From: Flaccisagitta enflata
Taxonomy: Eukaryota; Chaetognatha; Sagittoidea; Aphragmophora
Assembly: GCA_965153355.1 (NCBI GenBank)
Contig: OZ231127.1
Location: 26,908,001 to 26,972,000, forward strand
Length of the DNA stretch: 64,000 bases
Reading direction: 5' to 3'
The notes below the pieces were generated by a model. That model searched no databases. It saw only the letters and a list, made by a program, of their open reading frames with translations, and was not told the origin of the DNA. The translations under genes were made by a program, and so were the position numbers. Of the stretch, positions 50,156-59,894 are shown piece after piece. Positions within the stretch are counted from its first letter, which is position 1, and each line of letters starts with the position of its first letter.

Positions 50156-50534
50156 ACCAGCGGGTAAAGTAATGATAATCCTGAGCGTCCAATCTTAAAT
50201 GGGCAGCGTTCATGCCTGAACCCAAGCTCATGCCTTATCATTTTTTGCAGGTCCTACCACTCTACCCTCACTAGTGTACCATTGCTTTGCTTGATATTTT
50301 TGCCGGGTGGTAAGAAAAGAACGTCAACATATTGACTAAGAAAAAACCCACCCCTCTTGAGAACTCAGTCTCGTAAGCCCTCAAGGCTTGATTTGTTTAT
50401 GTTTGAATGTGAGAAGAATTTTGAGGATCGTCAGTGTCAAAAAGGCGGTCCTAAGTTGAGGGTTTTATTCCTTCTCACTTCTTTCCTCTTCGCAGGTTAC
50501 GTGCTTTAAGTCCTAGAGTTTTTATTCCTAATTT

Positions 50535-50840
50535 TATCGTCGGACAGTCTGTTAGTCTCGTCGGCGAGTCCAGAGATTTTAATTTATTTTACGTCGGCAT
50601 CGGTCCGTCAGTGCGTCGGCGCGTCTTCCAGTTTTAATTCGTCGGCTAAAGTCAGTCAGTCGTCGGCAAGTCTCTTCAATTTTAATCAGTCGGCTAAAGT
50701 CTGTCGGTCGTCGGCGAGTCTCGTTCATTTTATCAGTCGGCAAAAGTCAGTCGGTCGTCGGAAGTCTTGTGAATTTTAATCTACGTCGGCCTAAGGACTT
50801 GTCGGCGCGTCAGTTCGTCGGTCAAAAAGTCGCCGTAAGC
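50535..50840. repeat. Degenerate ~50-60-bp GTCGGC-rich repeats between two divergent genes
   Basis: Five or six loosely conserved units with CAGTCGGCTAAAGTCAGTCG, GTCGTCGGCGAGTCT and TTCAATTTTAATCAGTCGG. They lie between the envelope-like start codon (50155) and the plus-strand gene start (50845), so they may form the 5' UTR or promoter of either. TATA-like signals are not distinct. Confidence 0.55.
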
Positions 50841-50844
50841 AGTC

Positions 50845-52322
50845 ATGTCGGTCAACGTGACGTCAGTTATGGAGTCCGTCGGTCGGTCATCATTGTCCGC
50901 GGTCGAAGTCAATTGTCTCCGTCTAGCTGCCTCATCTTATGGTTCTAGGTGAGTAAAGTCAGTCAGTCGGTCTGATGGTAAAATATTAGCACCTCAGTTG
51001 GTCATGTCAGTCGGTCGGTCAGCGTGGTGAGAAATATTAAAACGTTTTAGACAATGTTAGAGAATGTTAGAGAATGTTAAGGAATGTTACAGAATGTTAA
51101 AGAATGTTAAAAGGATAAAAAAATGCTAAGGAATATTAAATTATGTCCTAAACAGAGACCCGGCGATCCTCGCGAGGCGTTGTCTGGGGGCGACAACGAC
51201 GGCGGTGACGATGGTGATGGAGGTGTTGGTAGGTGCCAACACCACCGCCACCCCCCCCATGCAGGATCCACCGGCAGCCCCTGCCTCGGCGCTCCCTACT
51301 TGGGCGTAAGTTTTATTCGGAGGTGTACGCTTGAATCTCATTTGCATGTTGCTGTAAATATTTTGTCATGTCTCAAAAGGAACATTAGCAAACATAACTC
51401 ACACCGGACTGACACAGATAACATTTTCTGAAGAGATGAGGCAACTATGGTAAGGAGCTTACTTAAATGGCTAATTCGGATAATATCACCCTTAAATGTA
51501 GTTAATACTGAGAAGAAAGGTCAATTAAATTCAAATGAACTTAAGTCTATCGAAAATGATGGTCATCGACATCCAGAAGAGTCGACAACGTCGCATACCT
51601 ATTTGATGGTCTCTTTGAGAATTTACTCAACAAATAAGAGACCTTAGAAAGTTATGAGTGGATATTAAACGGGATTTTCTCATTTTACAGTTATATTCTG
51701 ATTGCGGTGGCGATGCTGGCCATCGCCCTGGCCTCGGGGGTGACTGCTGCAGAAAGTAAGTTCACCAAAATGTCGTCCATGTTACAAATTCAAGCCCGTA
51801 GACTGAAATGAAAGCCTTTTATCGAAACCCAGCTTATTTTTGATCTTAAATCCTCATTCTCAGTGATTCGTTGTTATCGAAGGAGGGGCAGCCACCCACG
51901 GTCCGTGTGGGAGCGAGTATTATTGTGGAGGTGAGTAATAAAATTCAAGTGGCTTATTGGAGTGTGAAGGTGAGACCCAGTGGTCATTCTTATCTGTGCT
52001 TATGGCAATCTCATTTCTTTGGCAGATCCTCGGCCGCTTCCTCCAACACTTACTCGATGAGGTGAGTGGATGAGTGGGGGGGGCGAGGTCATTTTATTTG
52101 CTAGTCTATCCTGGTCAAAAATTATATATCTTAATGTCTCTATTCAATAGTACGACCGATGGGATCCTGGCCAACCTCGTCGGTGGCGACGCAGCGCGGC
52201 GCGACCTGGAGGCGGCGGCGGCCAAAAGGCTTCCGGCCCCGCCCACCCTCAGTCACGTCAGCGACGACGACAACAACGACGGTGGCGACGGCATCCTGAC
52301 GGGCCGCGAGACCCCCGTCTGA
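50845..52322 (+). CDS. Small single-pass membrane protein, 197 aa, six exons, family unknown
   Basis: I assembled this plus-strand gene from splice sites: exons 50845-50948, 51156-51305, 51691-51755, 51864-51930, 52026-52061 and 52151-52322 (stop TGA). All introns are GT-AG with strong donors (GTGAGT or GTAAGT), and the phases (2,2,1,2,2) keep one frame throughout. The start ATG follows an in-frame TAA. The predicted protein has a Thr/Ala/Pro-rich N-terminal part with sequons NVT and NTT, then a hydrophobic segment at about 84-106 (YILIAVAMLAIALASG). A basic stop-transfer IRCYRRRG follows, then a cytoplasmic tail with LVGGDAARRDLEAAAAK and an acidic, Asp/Asn-rich end. No cleavable signal peptide is seen, suggesting a type III orientation. 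I do not recognise a family. It is divergent from the envelope-like ORF, 690 bp apart. Confidence 0.6.
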
Positions 52323-52600
52323 GGGAAAGAAGGAGGAGGAAAAAAAGAAAGAGGAAAAGATGGATTGACGAGAAAAGAGACTTGAAAAGATGACTGAAAA
52401 ATGACGATGATAATGAAAATGATTGAAGTTTGACGGAAGAAAAAGATGATTGAATACGATTGAGAATGATAAAGATGATTGAATCATGATTGAAATTGAG
52501 AAAGAGAGAAAGAGAGAAAGAGAGAAAGAGAGAAAGAGAGAAAGAGAGAGAGAGTAGATAGACGGGAGCTGTTGGCCAGTCAGGCCACCTCCTGTGGTTT

Positions 52601-52632
<32 letters not shown>

Positions 52633-53200
52633 GTTTTAATTAACTTTTCAGACAGAACCAAACTGGCAGAATGTATTGACTACTTGAGCAACATTCCAAA
52701 AACAAACTGCTCGACAATTCGATTCACTGACTCTGAATCTTAAGTGACTCTCGAGTGACTCTTAGGTGATTCTTAAGTGGTATTGCCCTGAGCCTCTTCC
52801 GGTGATGGGAGGAGACAAGGGTGTGGGAAGGCGGCCACGCAACTCATCCAGCGATGAGTCAAGAGGTAAGGGCTGCTCTTCCTGAAATTTAAAATTTTTA
52901 TGTTCTTCTTCCCAGCTCTTCTTCCCCCCTGTTGCTCATTTAGTCAATTCCCCCCAGCCCGGTCAGTCACTTAATCTGCGGACAGTTTATTTTCCTACAA
53001 AAATCTCTCCCAAAAAGAAATTTTTGCTCGCTAAAAGAAATCATACTATTTATCAGAAATCGGACATAAGTCGACATGGAGCTTCCATAGAAATACCATA
53101 GTAGGCAGTCCCCAAAAACCTCACACCTGTGGACTTACGCACGTCAAGTGCATGCCCGGAGCACCATACCCACTCCTACTCACCTGAGAAAGCACGGGAT
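52323..53200. other. Downstream region with microsatellites
   Basis: Holds (GAGAAA)n at about 52497-52552 and (TA)n at about 52605-52632. A 43-bp word at about 53081-53123 is shared with 46157-46199. No gene is seen. Confidence 0.5.
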
Positions 53201-53830
53201 CACCGATGCAAAACGATCCATACGGGCCACATAGTCAGCTCCCGTGCAAAGAAGGGAGGGACCCCACCAATGCTGCAACACCACTCGGAATAGCCGATGC
53301 TATCACATCAAACCGCTCGGAATCCCCGATGCCGCTATATCATATCGCTCGGCGTATCCGATGCCATAAACAAATTGATCGGAGTCACCGATGCTATCAT
53401 ATCAAATCGCTCGGAATCACCGATGCTCATATCAAACTGCTCGGATTTAATTACCGATGCCATTATATCAAACCGCTCGGATTTAATTACCGATGCCATT
53501 ATATCAAACCGCTCGGATTTAAACACCGATGCCATTATATCAAACCGCTCGGAATCACCGATGCTCATATCAAACCGCTCGGATTTAATTACCGATGCCA
53601 TTATATCAAATCGCTCGGATTTAATCACCGATGCCATTATATCAAACCGCTCGGATTTAATCACCGATGCCATTATATCAAACCGCTCGGAATCACCGAT
53701 GCTCATATCAAACTGCTCGGATTTAATTACCGATGCCGGAAACCGATGCCATGCTCGGGCCAACAAAAAGCGGAACGCTCGGAGTGACCGATGCCGAAAA
53801 CCGATGCCTACCGCTCGGCCAATATAGGGT
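53200..53830. repeat. Satellite of 30-36-bp units with a CTCGG-ACCGATG core
   Basis: Roughly 17 units of two interleaved types: CCGCTCGGATTTAATTACCGATGCCATTATATCAAA-like (36 bp) and CCGCTCGGAATCACCGATGC with TCATATCAAA (30 bp). The core CTCGG-spacer-ACCGATGC is constant while the spacer varies. Frames across it are artefacts. Confidence 0.85.
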
Positions 53831-54359
53831 GGTCTCTTCAAACTGGCCGTAACAAAACCGAAAGATGAGGAGGGCACCCCTGAATGTAACAAGGGTCATG
53901 TTTAGCCCAAATATTTTCTCACCTCATTGCACGGACGAGCCCCGCGGGAAAACCGCTGAACAAAATTGGGAGGAACACCTCCTTCCAGCGAAGACAGATC
54001 TACTCCTAGGGGACAAGGGAAACCCGAAACCCACTTAAATCATGCCTGAAAAAGCCCACCCTATCCCAGATCACATAGAAAAACCTCATCAAATACCGGA
54101 ACTGATACACATGTGACAAAAAAATTCAAGGGCAACGGCCACACAAAACTCCCAAAAGGCAACACCTTGGGGGGGGGATAAGGGTAAAGGGGGAGGGGGG
54201 CGCAGTCATTCCTTTCGCACCCACTCTGGCAGCAACTAAGACATTACCCTGGCCAAAATACTAAGGCTACCTCCGCCGCGCCGGGTGACTCCCCAAACTT
54301 GTGGGGGACCAGACGCTTTGATACCACTGTCTTCGCTGGTTGTCACCCTGTTACTCCGC
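53831..54359. other. Spacer between two related satellites
   Basis: Moderately GC-rich, with G runs at about 54171-54200. It has no recognisable gene and no match to the flanking satellite units. Confidence 0.4.
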
Positions 54360-54399
54360 AACCACATGCCATACCGCTCTTACAAGAGCCAACACGCGA

Positions 54400-54985
54400 A
54401 CAGCGCACGCTCGGGGATGACCGATGCTGAAACTGACGGCATATCCAGAGGACCGACACAAAACGTGTCCGCTCGGCAAGGACCAAAGCACAACTTCCAT
54501 ACGCCTCAAAAGGCAAATGCGCCAGGTGCGCATGCTCGGGAAGACCGATGCCAAAACAGACCATACGTCCAGAGGACCAACACAATGTGTTCGCTCGGCA
54601 GGAACCGATGCACAACTTCCAATGTGTTCGCTCGGCAAGAACCGATGCACATTTCCCAATGTGTTCGCTCGGCAAGAACCGATGCACAACTTCCAATGTG
54701 TTCGCTCGGCAAGAACCAATGCACAACTTCCAATGTGTTTGCTCGGCAAGAACCAATGCACAACTTCCAATGTATTCGCTCGGCAAGGACCAATGCACAA
54801 CTTCCATACGCCTCGAAAGGCAAATGCGCCAGGCACGCATGCTCGGGAAGACCGATGCCAAAACAGACCACACGTCCAGAGGACCAACACAAAGTGTTCG
54901 CTCGGCAAGAACCGATGCACAACTTCCATCAGCCTTAGAGGGCAAATACACTAGGCGCGCATGCTCGGAGGGGACCGATGCAAGA
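54400..54985. repeat. 37-bp satellite with the same CTCGG-ACCGATGC core
   Basis: The main unit is GTGTTCGCTCGGCAAGAACC with GATGCACAACTTCCAAT (37 bp). Longer blocks with GCATGCTCGGGAAGACCGAT and CCAGAGGACCAACACAA alternate at both ends, giving a higher-order pattern. The core is shared with the satellite at 53200-53830. Confidence 0.85.
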
Positions 54986-55539
54986 CACCACAGGGCGCCA
55001 ATGACCCAAAGACCATCAGCAGTGATGAACCATGTGCCAGCCACACGGAACATCCCCCATGGCGCAACTCCAAGAAAGAACGAAGTCGAAACGCCTGAAA
55101 TTCAGAGAGAGACAATTGGGGGCAGGGTAGACCCTGGGAGACAAGCAAAACACACTCAGACTGTGACAGGAGCACAAACATTCGTCAAACAGAACGGGAG
55201 GAACATTTCAAATGATACAAGCCTGTCGACGAGAGTTCCTTGCGTTTCCATTTATACAGACGAGTTTCTTGAATTGTATTTCCATGCATTCCAAGTTTCC
55301 AAATTTATACAAACGATTTTCTTGAATTCATCTTGATGTAGTCCGATCGGCCTGTGTTCCATTGTTTCTGCTTCACTACTGCGCGCGCCTCCCGTTTGAC
55401 AAAGACAAGTATTTCGCCATTGGATGAGCAGCCGTATATGTAGCACGAGGAGAGGAGTGTCCAAAGGATGGTGAACGAACGCTCACCGGAAGTCTGAAGA
55501 AGCAATCGAAATAGATATATTGATGTGAGCATGCAAATA

Positions 55540-55784
55540 CAAAATCAACAAACGTATTGCCCAAACTCGCGGCTCAAATCCCAGCCTTATGGCTCAAACA
55601 GAAGTTGGATAAAAACAAAGAATAATCAATTTTTTGCCTTCGAAAAAAATTCCCAGTCGGTGATTGGTGTTCCACAAGTGGTATATGACACTTCTGCACC
55701 GGTCGCGGCTCTGGGCACTCAAAACTGTCTTTGTCTATGTATCGTAACACTGTGAGGAACTATCGAACACACACACGACACACT

Positions 55785-55858
<74 letters not shown>

Positions 55859-55895
55859 AAGTATCTTATCGGCGATTTTTTCCAGTTCCTGAAAG
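55540..55895. repeat. Dispersed ~355-bp repeat with a (CT)n core, minus copy
   Basis: Reverse complement of 38656-39012. A partial third copy with the (GA)n run and TAGTGTGTCGA follows at about 55920-56115. Confidence 0.8.
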
Positions 55896-55990
55896 CCTGA
55901 AACCCGAGCCTCAAAGCTCAAATCCCAGTCGCCGATGAGATACTTCCAGCTCTTCTTCTAGAAAGAGAGCGAGATAGCGAGAGAAAGAGA

Positions 55991-56050
<60 letters not shown>

Positions 56051-56057
56051 TCGAGAA

Positions 56058-56090
<33 letters not shown>

Positions 56091-56154
56091 TAGTGCATTA
56101 GTGTGTCGAGAAATCAGAGCCTGAGTCACAACCTCGCTCATGAAGTACCATGAA

Positions 56155-58083
56155 TCAAAATTCATCATCGCTTACGTCGCTCTCGTCGGGTTTGGGCATC
56201 ATGGGCGCCCTGGGCTGCCCGTACTTCTTAAGGTAGTAGTAAGCGAGTTGACGTTTCCTTTTGCCGGCGTTGAGAACGCGAGTGATGGGGAAAAGGTTCG
56301 TCTGATTGGAAGCCAGCGAAGTGGATGAGGGAGTCGATGGCGTGACGGAACCACTACTCGCGACGACCTGCCGAAAAGGACGAGGATTTGGATTGTCGTC
56401 GTCGACGCCACCGTTGACGATAAACCGTCGACCGACCGGAGAATGAAGACGAAGAGAGCGTCCCAAATCGGAGGTTAACGCTTCAGAGGGCGTGGGTGAT
56501 GCGGTACCATCTCGGAAAGTTTCAAGCGCAGGAACGGAGTCCAGGTATAGTTCTTCCCTGAAGGAAATGGGTCGAGCATGCGATAGCTGTTTAGCTTCAT
56601 TTGCATATTTTGCTTCTTCAGTGTAACGAAGATTTCGCTACTACAGTAGATTTTGGTACTTATGTAGTTGTGCCCTGAAAAAACATTTCAGATTTTTTTA
56701 ACCCACACCTATCAAAATCGATGTCGTCCATATCAAACGCGTCTTCTTGAGATTGGCCATTCTGGGAGACGACGTCGCTGATATTGGAGGCCGAGCCGCG
56801 GCCGGAATCGCCGGAGGATGAGATAGGCGTCGCCGCATCGGCGCCATCTAAAAGCAAATCGTCGAGATCAAAGTCGAGATCGCGCGGGTCGAACATGACG
56901 GCCCCGTTGGAATCGCCAACGCCCGAAGCAGCCGCCAACGCGGAAGCAGACGTGGAAGCCCCGTCGACCGCCGGTAGTAGTTTGCGCCTTTCTCCCCATC
57001 CGTCCGGCAGTCCGATCTTCGGATTCCGCGCCGCTCGCTCACGCTCCATCCGTTCAATTTTTTCGCGTTCGTATTGCTCCCGCGACCAATTTTCCGGTTT
57101 CCGAGTGTTGGCCGGCGTCTCGGCTTCCAGCAGATCCTCGAACAGCTCCAAATCGTCCGGCGCGCATTTTTCGGCCTCTTCGGCGACGACGCGAATTTGG
57201 ACAGACTCGCCCGAGTTGAGGGTGGTGTTCCGCTGCACCATTTCGGTGACGGCGTCCGTGGGCGGACGGAGGCGGACGCGAATCACTTTACATTTCCCGC
57301 GTCGCTCGAGTTCGGAAAACACACAGAGACGACGATTGTTCAGCGTCCAATACTGACCATCTGGACGACGAAAAAAGACCGCCGGTGAGAAAGCGGCCAA
57401 ATTTTGCGAGTAACGAAACCAAAACCATTAATCTCAGGTTTGATAAGTGAAACTCATTGACTAATCAATCTGCACGACGTTTATCAAGACCAATAATCTC
57501 ACAAGACCCACGACTTAAATCATTACTTCGATCTGCGTAACGTCAATAAAGACAAGAACCATCTCACCCATTTGCACAAACTTAATCATGAATTCAATCA
57601 CCCTATCCAATGTATCCATCTGCCAAACTACGACCTCACCCATCTGCACGACGTCAATCATGGGGATATCCCTCTTCCTGATTTGCTTGGTGGCCAATTG
57701 CGTGTAGGTATCAACGAGGCTGCGTCCGTCGGTAAAAGTCGATTTGATCGACGACTGAGTGTATCGAATGCGCGACGGAGGAACGAATATCGTCTCGCCA
57801 GGGGGCGGTGGCCGGGAGTGCTGCTGAGAAGGTCTTTGTCCTTGATTTGGACGGATCATGCCTGGGTTAAGCATGAGAGAAAACCTTCATTGTAGATCGC
57901 AATTTGGGAAAGAATCACGCTCTGCTAATTCTATGACTAGGGACAACATCGCTTCATTGAAAAATACAAAAATCAACTAACCCTAACTACATATATCAAC
58001 TTCATACTATAATAACAATATATATCTTATATATTCTAGTGTATATCCGAATTCTGAGAATCACTATATATATATATATAAAT

Positions 58084-58167
<84 letters not shown>

Positions 58168-59167
58168 TTATATATATATATATATATTAGTTTATATATT
58201 CTAGTATCTATCAAGTTAATTCTAACAAAAGAACTAAAGCAACTACACGCTTTTCTTTTTATAAGAACACTGTTTATAAGAACATCAGCCTCAGATTTGG
58301 CCAAAAAATAAGAACATTTTAAGAACATGCTCAGCCTCAGATTTGAAGATAAGAATATAAGTTTTCAAAAAAGTAATAAAATTAAATAAAAAACCCTGAA
58401 TGATGGATATTTTGATAATGCTTTCTAAAATGATAATTCATTATTTATTAAATATCAATTTTACATTTCTTTTTAGTTGCAGACACGTAACTCTATAAGA
58501 GCCTTTGTCCGTCCGTCCGTTGGTCCGTCGGTCCGATGGTCCGTTGGTCTTTGAACACGAGTCGAAAAGTGTGAAAATGCGCATTTCCGCTCATGCCCAC
58601 CCGTCCGCAACTGGTATTAGCCGTGTATCCGGCCTTGTTATTTAATGAAAATATTTCTTTTTCTACAATTGCTTTTATAATAATATAAATATATAATTAA
58701 AGAGATTATCTAATTTAAAAATAAGAACATGTTAAGAACGCTTGAGCCTCAAAAAGGGGCTGAAAATAAGAACGCTGAGGCTGACTTTAGAAATCCATGT
58801 TCTTATAAAATGAAAAGCGTGTATTGACAAGAAAGCTTGCATAAACGTACACTTTCTCCAACTAAAAGCGTGATATAGAACTTAGAAACAGACCGTTTCT
58901 ATTTCCATTGATAACGGCGTTGGCATATCGAAAGCGGTTTTGCTGAAATGCTGCACGTCCCCTGCCGAAGTTGGTGCCACGCCCACGTTGCTGCTGCTGC
59001 TGCGGATGGCGAATACCGGTGTTCACCGCGCCAGGAATCCCGAGGCGCTTCTTTACGCCCCCGCGCGGTGACACGATCGGTGGACGCTTGAAAGGTCCGG
59101 AATCAGGCGGGCCGGCAGATGGATTGGGCGCCGTGCCAGGCTCAACCGACGCTGCTGTTTTCGTCAT
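56155..59167 (-). CDS. Nuclear-type protein with a ParB/sulfiredoxin-like motif pair, four exons
   Basis: Minus-strand exons 58894-59167 (start MTKTAAS), 57640-57861, 56709-57360 and 56155-56557 join in phase (1,1,2) to 516 aa. The N-terminus is Pro/Gly/Arg-rich with a QQQQQRGRG stretch. Residues around 115-170 read IRYTQSSIKSTFTDGRSL, then IPMIDVVQMDGQYWTLNNRRL after splicing. The pattern 'I.YTQ.SI...F.DGR.L' plus 'IP.I.VV..DG.Y..L.NRRL..F' occurs in ParB/sulfiredoxin-fold proteins found across eukaryotes and bacteria. The middle is acidic (DLELFEDLLEAE, FDPRDLDFDLDDLLL), and the C-terminus is KRKRQLAYYYLKKYG and Asp/Ser-rich. Function is unknown to me. Exon 1 could belong to a separate gene; the matching phase and good acceptor (TTAACCCAG) argue for one. 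The first intron contains a (TA)n run and a 'TTTTTAG-hairpin' repeat. Confidence 0.65.
58060..58190. repeat. (TA)n microsatellite
   Basis: About 130 bp of TA and TATAAA runs in the first intron of the ParB-like gene. Confidence 0.95.
58474..58640 (+). repeat. 'TTTTTAG-hairpin-GTCCGTC' repeat, intronic copy
   Basis: Carries AGTTGC-AGACAC-GTAACT in the hairpin position, CTATAAGAGCCTTTGTCCGT, GCGCATTTCCGCTCATGCCC and CCGGCCTTGTTA. Nearly collinear with 19812-19970. Confidence 0.75.
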
Positions 59168-59379
59168 TATCTAATTGCGCTGGAATCAATTCTAACTGAT
59201 TACCAAGAGTGAGAAAAAGAGTCTGGTGAAAACGTCACTAGCTATCAAAACAAGAGGAAAGAGACCTGTAAGATTGCGAGGGCATCAATTTTCAGTATTT
59301 AGCCTGGGCTCCCGAACTGGACACTAAATCAATTTGCATAATGTTGCAAAATATGAATTTCATATGATAATCATGCTCT

Positions 59380-59560
59380 CAAGGGTAGTGCATAACCATT
59401 CAGGGGTGGCGGACTTATTCACAAAAGCTCTGTCCGATTTAAGAACCTCATCTAGTATACATTAACTGACTATATAGCTATACCGCCTGACAGCACAAAC
59501 TCAATCCGCTGAGTTAACTGAAATGATGCAATATGGCTCTTTTGACATAAGCATCAGTCA
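59380..59560 (+). pseudogene. Possible Ty1/copia polymerase fragment
   Basis: The plus-strand words GVADLFTKAL and SDLRT near 59398-59445 resemble the C-terminal end of copia-type RNase H (ADxxTK.L). Stops follow. The fragment is too short to be certain. Confidence 0.25.
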
Positions 59561-59894
59561 AAGTTTTCGCCCAAGAATAGAGAAAATTGTAGGATGTTGT
59601 AACTATCTTTCTGCGAGAAGTTTGGATCCGGACTTTACTAGAAGTAAAATTTCAAGTAATTCAACGTACATGTACATGCAAATCACAAGATTGATTCATT
59701 GTAGATATATAATGTCCAGTTAAAAACAGCGCCGTGTAAATATCCAGCAATTGACTAGATTAAATTCAATGATCCAGTAAAGCTATTCTCCCTAGGGGAA
59801 CGATCAACCTACGACATAACCGTGCGACAAATCATTTCGACCGAAGATGAAACAGATCCGGCAGTGGCTCGCAACTCCTTATTGAAAACTCGAG

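Noticed and set aside
53206-55336. Overlapping open frames on both strands in the CTCGG satellites
   Set aside because: Both strands and several frames are open across the same repeats, which is characteristic of stop-poor satellites.
58002-58328. Tyr/Ile-rich ORFs on both strands
   Set aside because: Translations of the (TA)n microsatellite.
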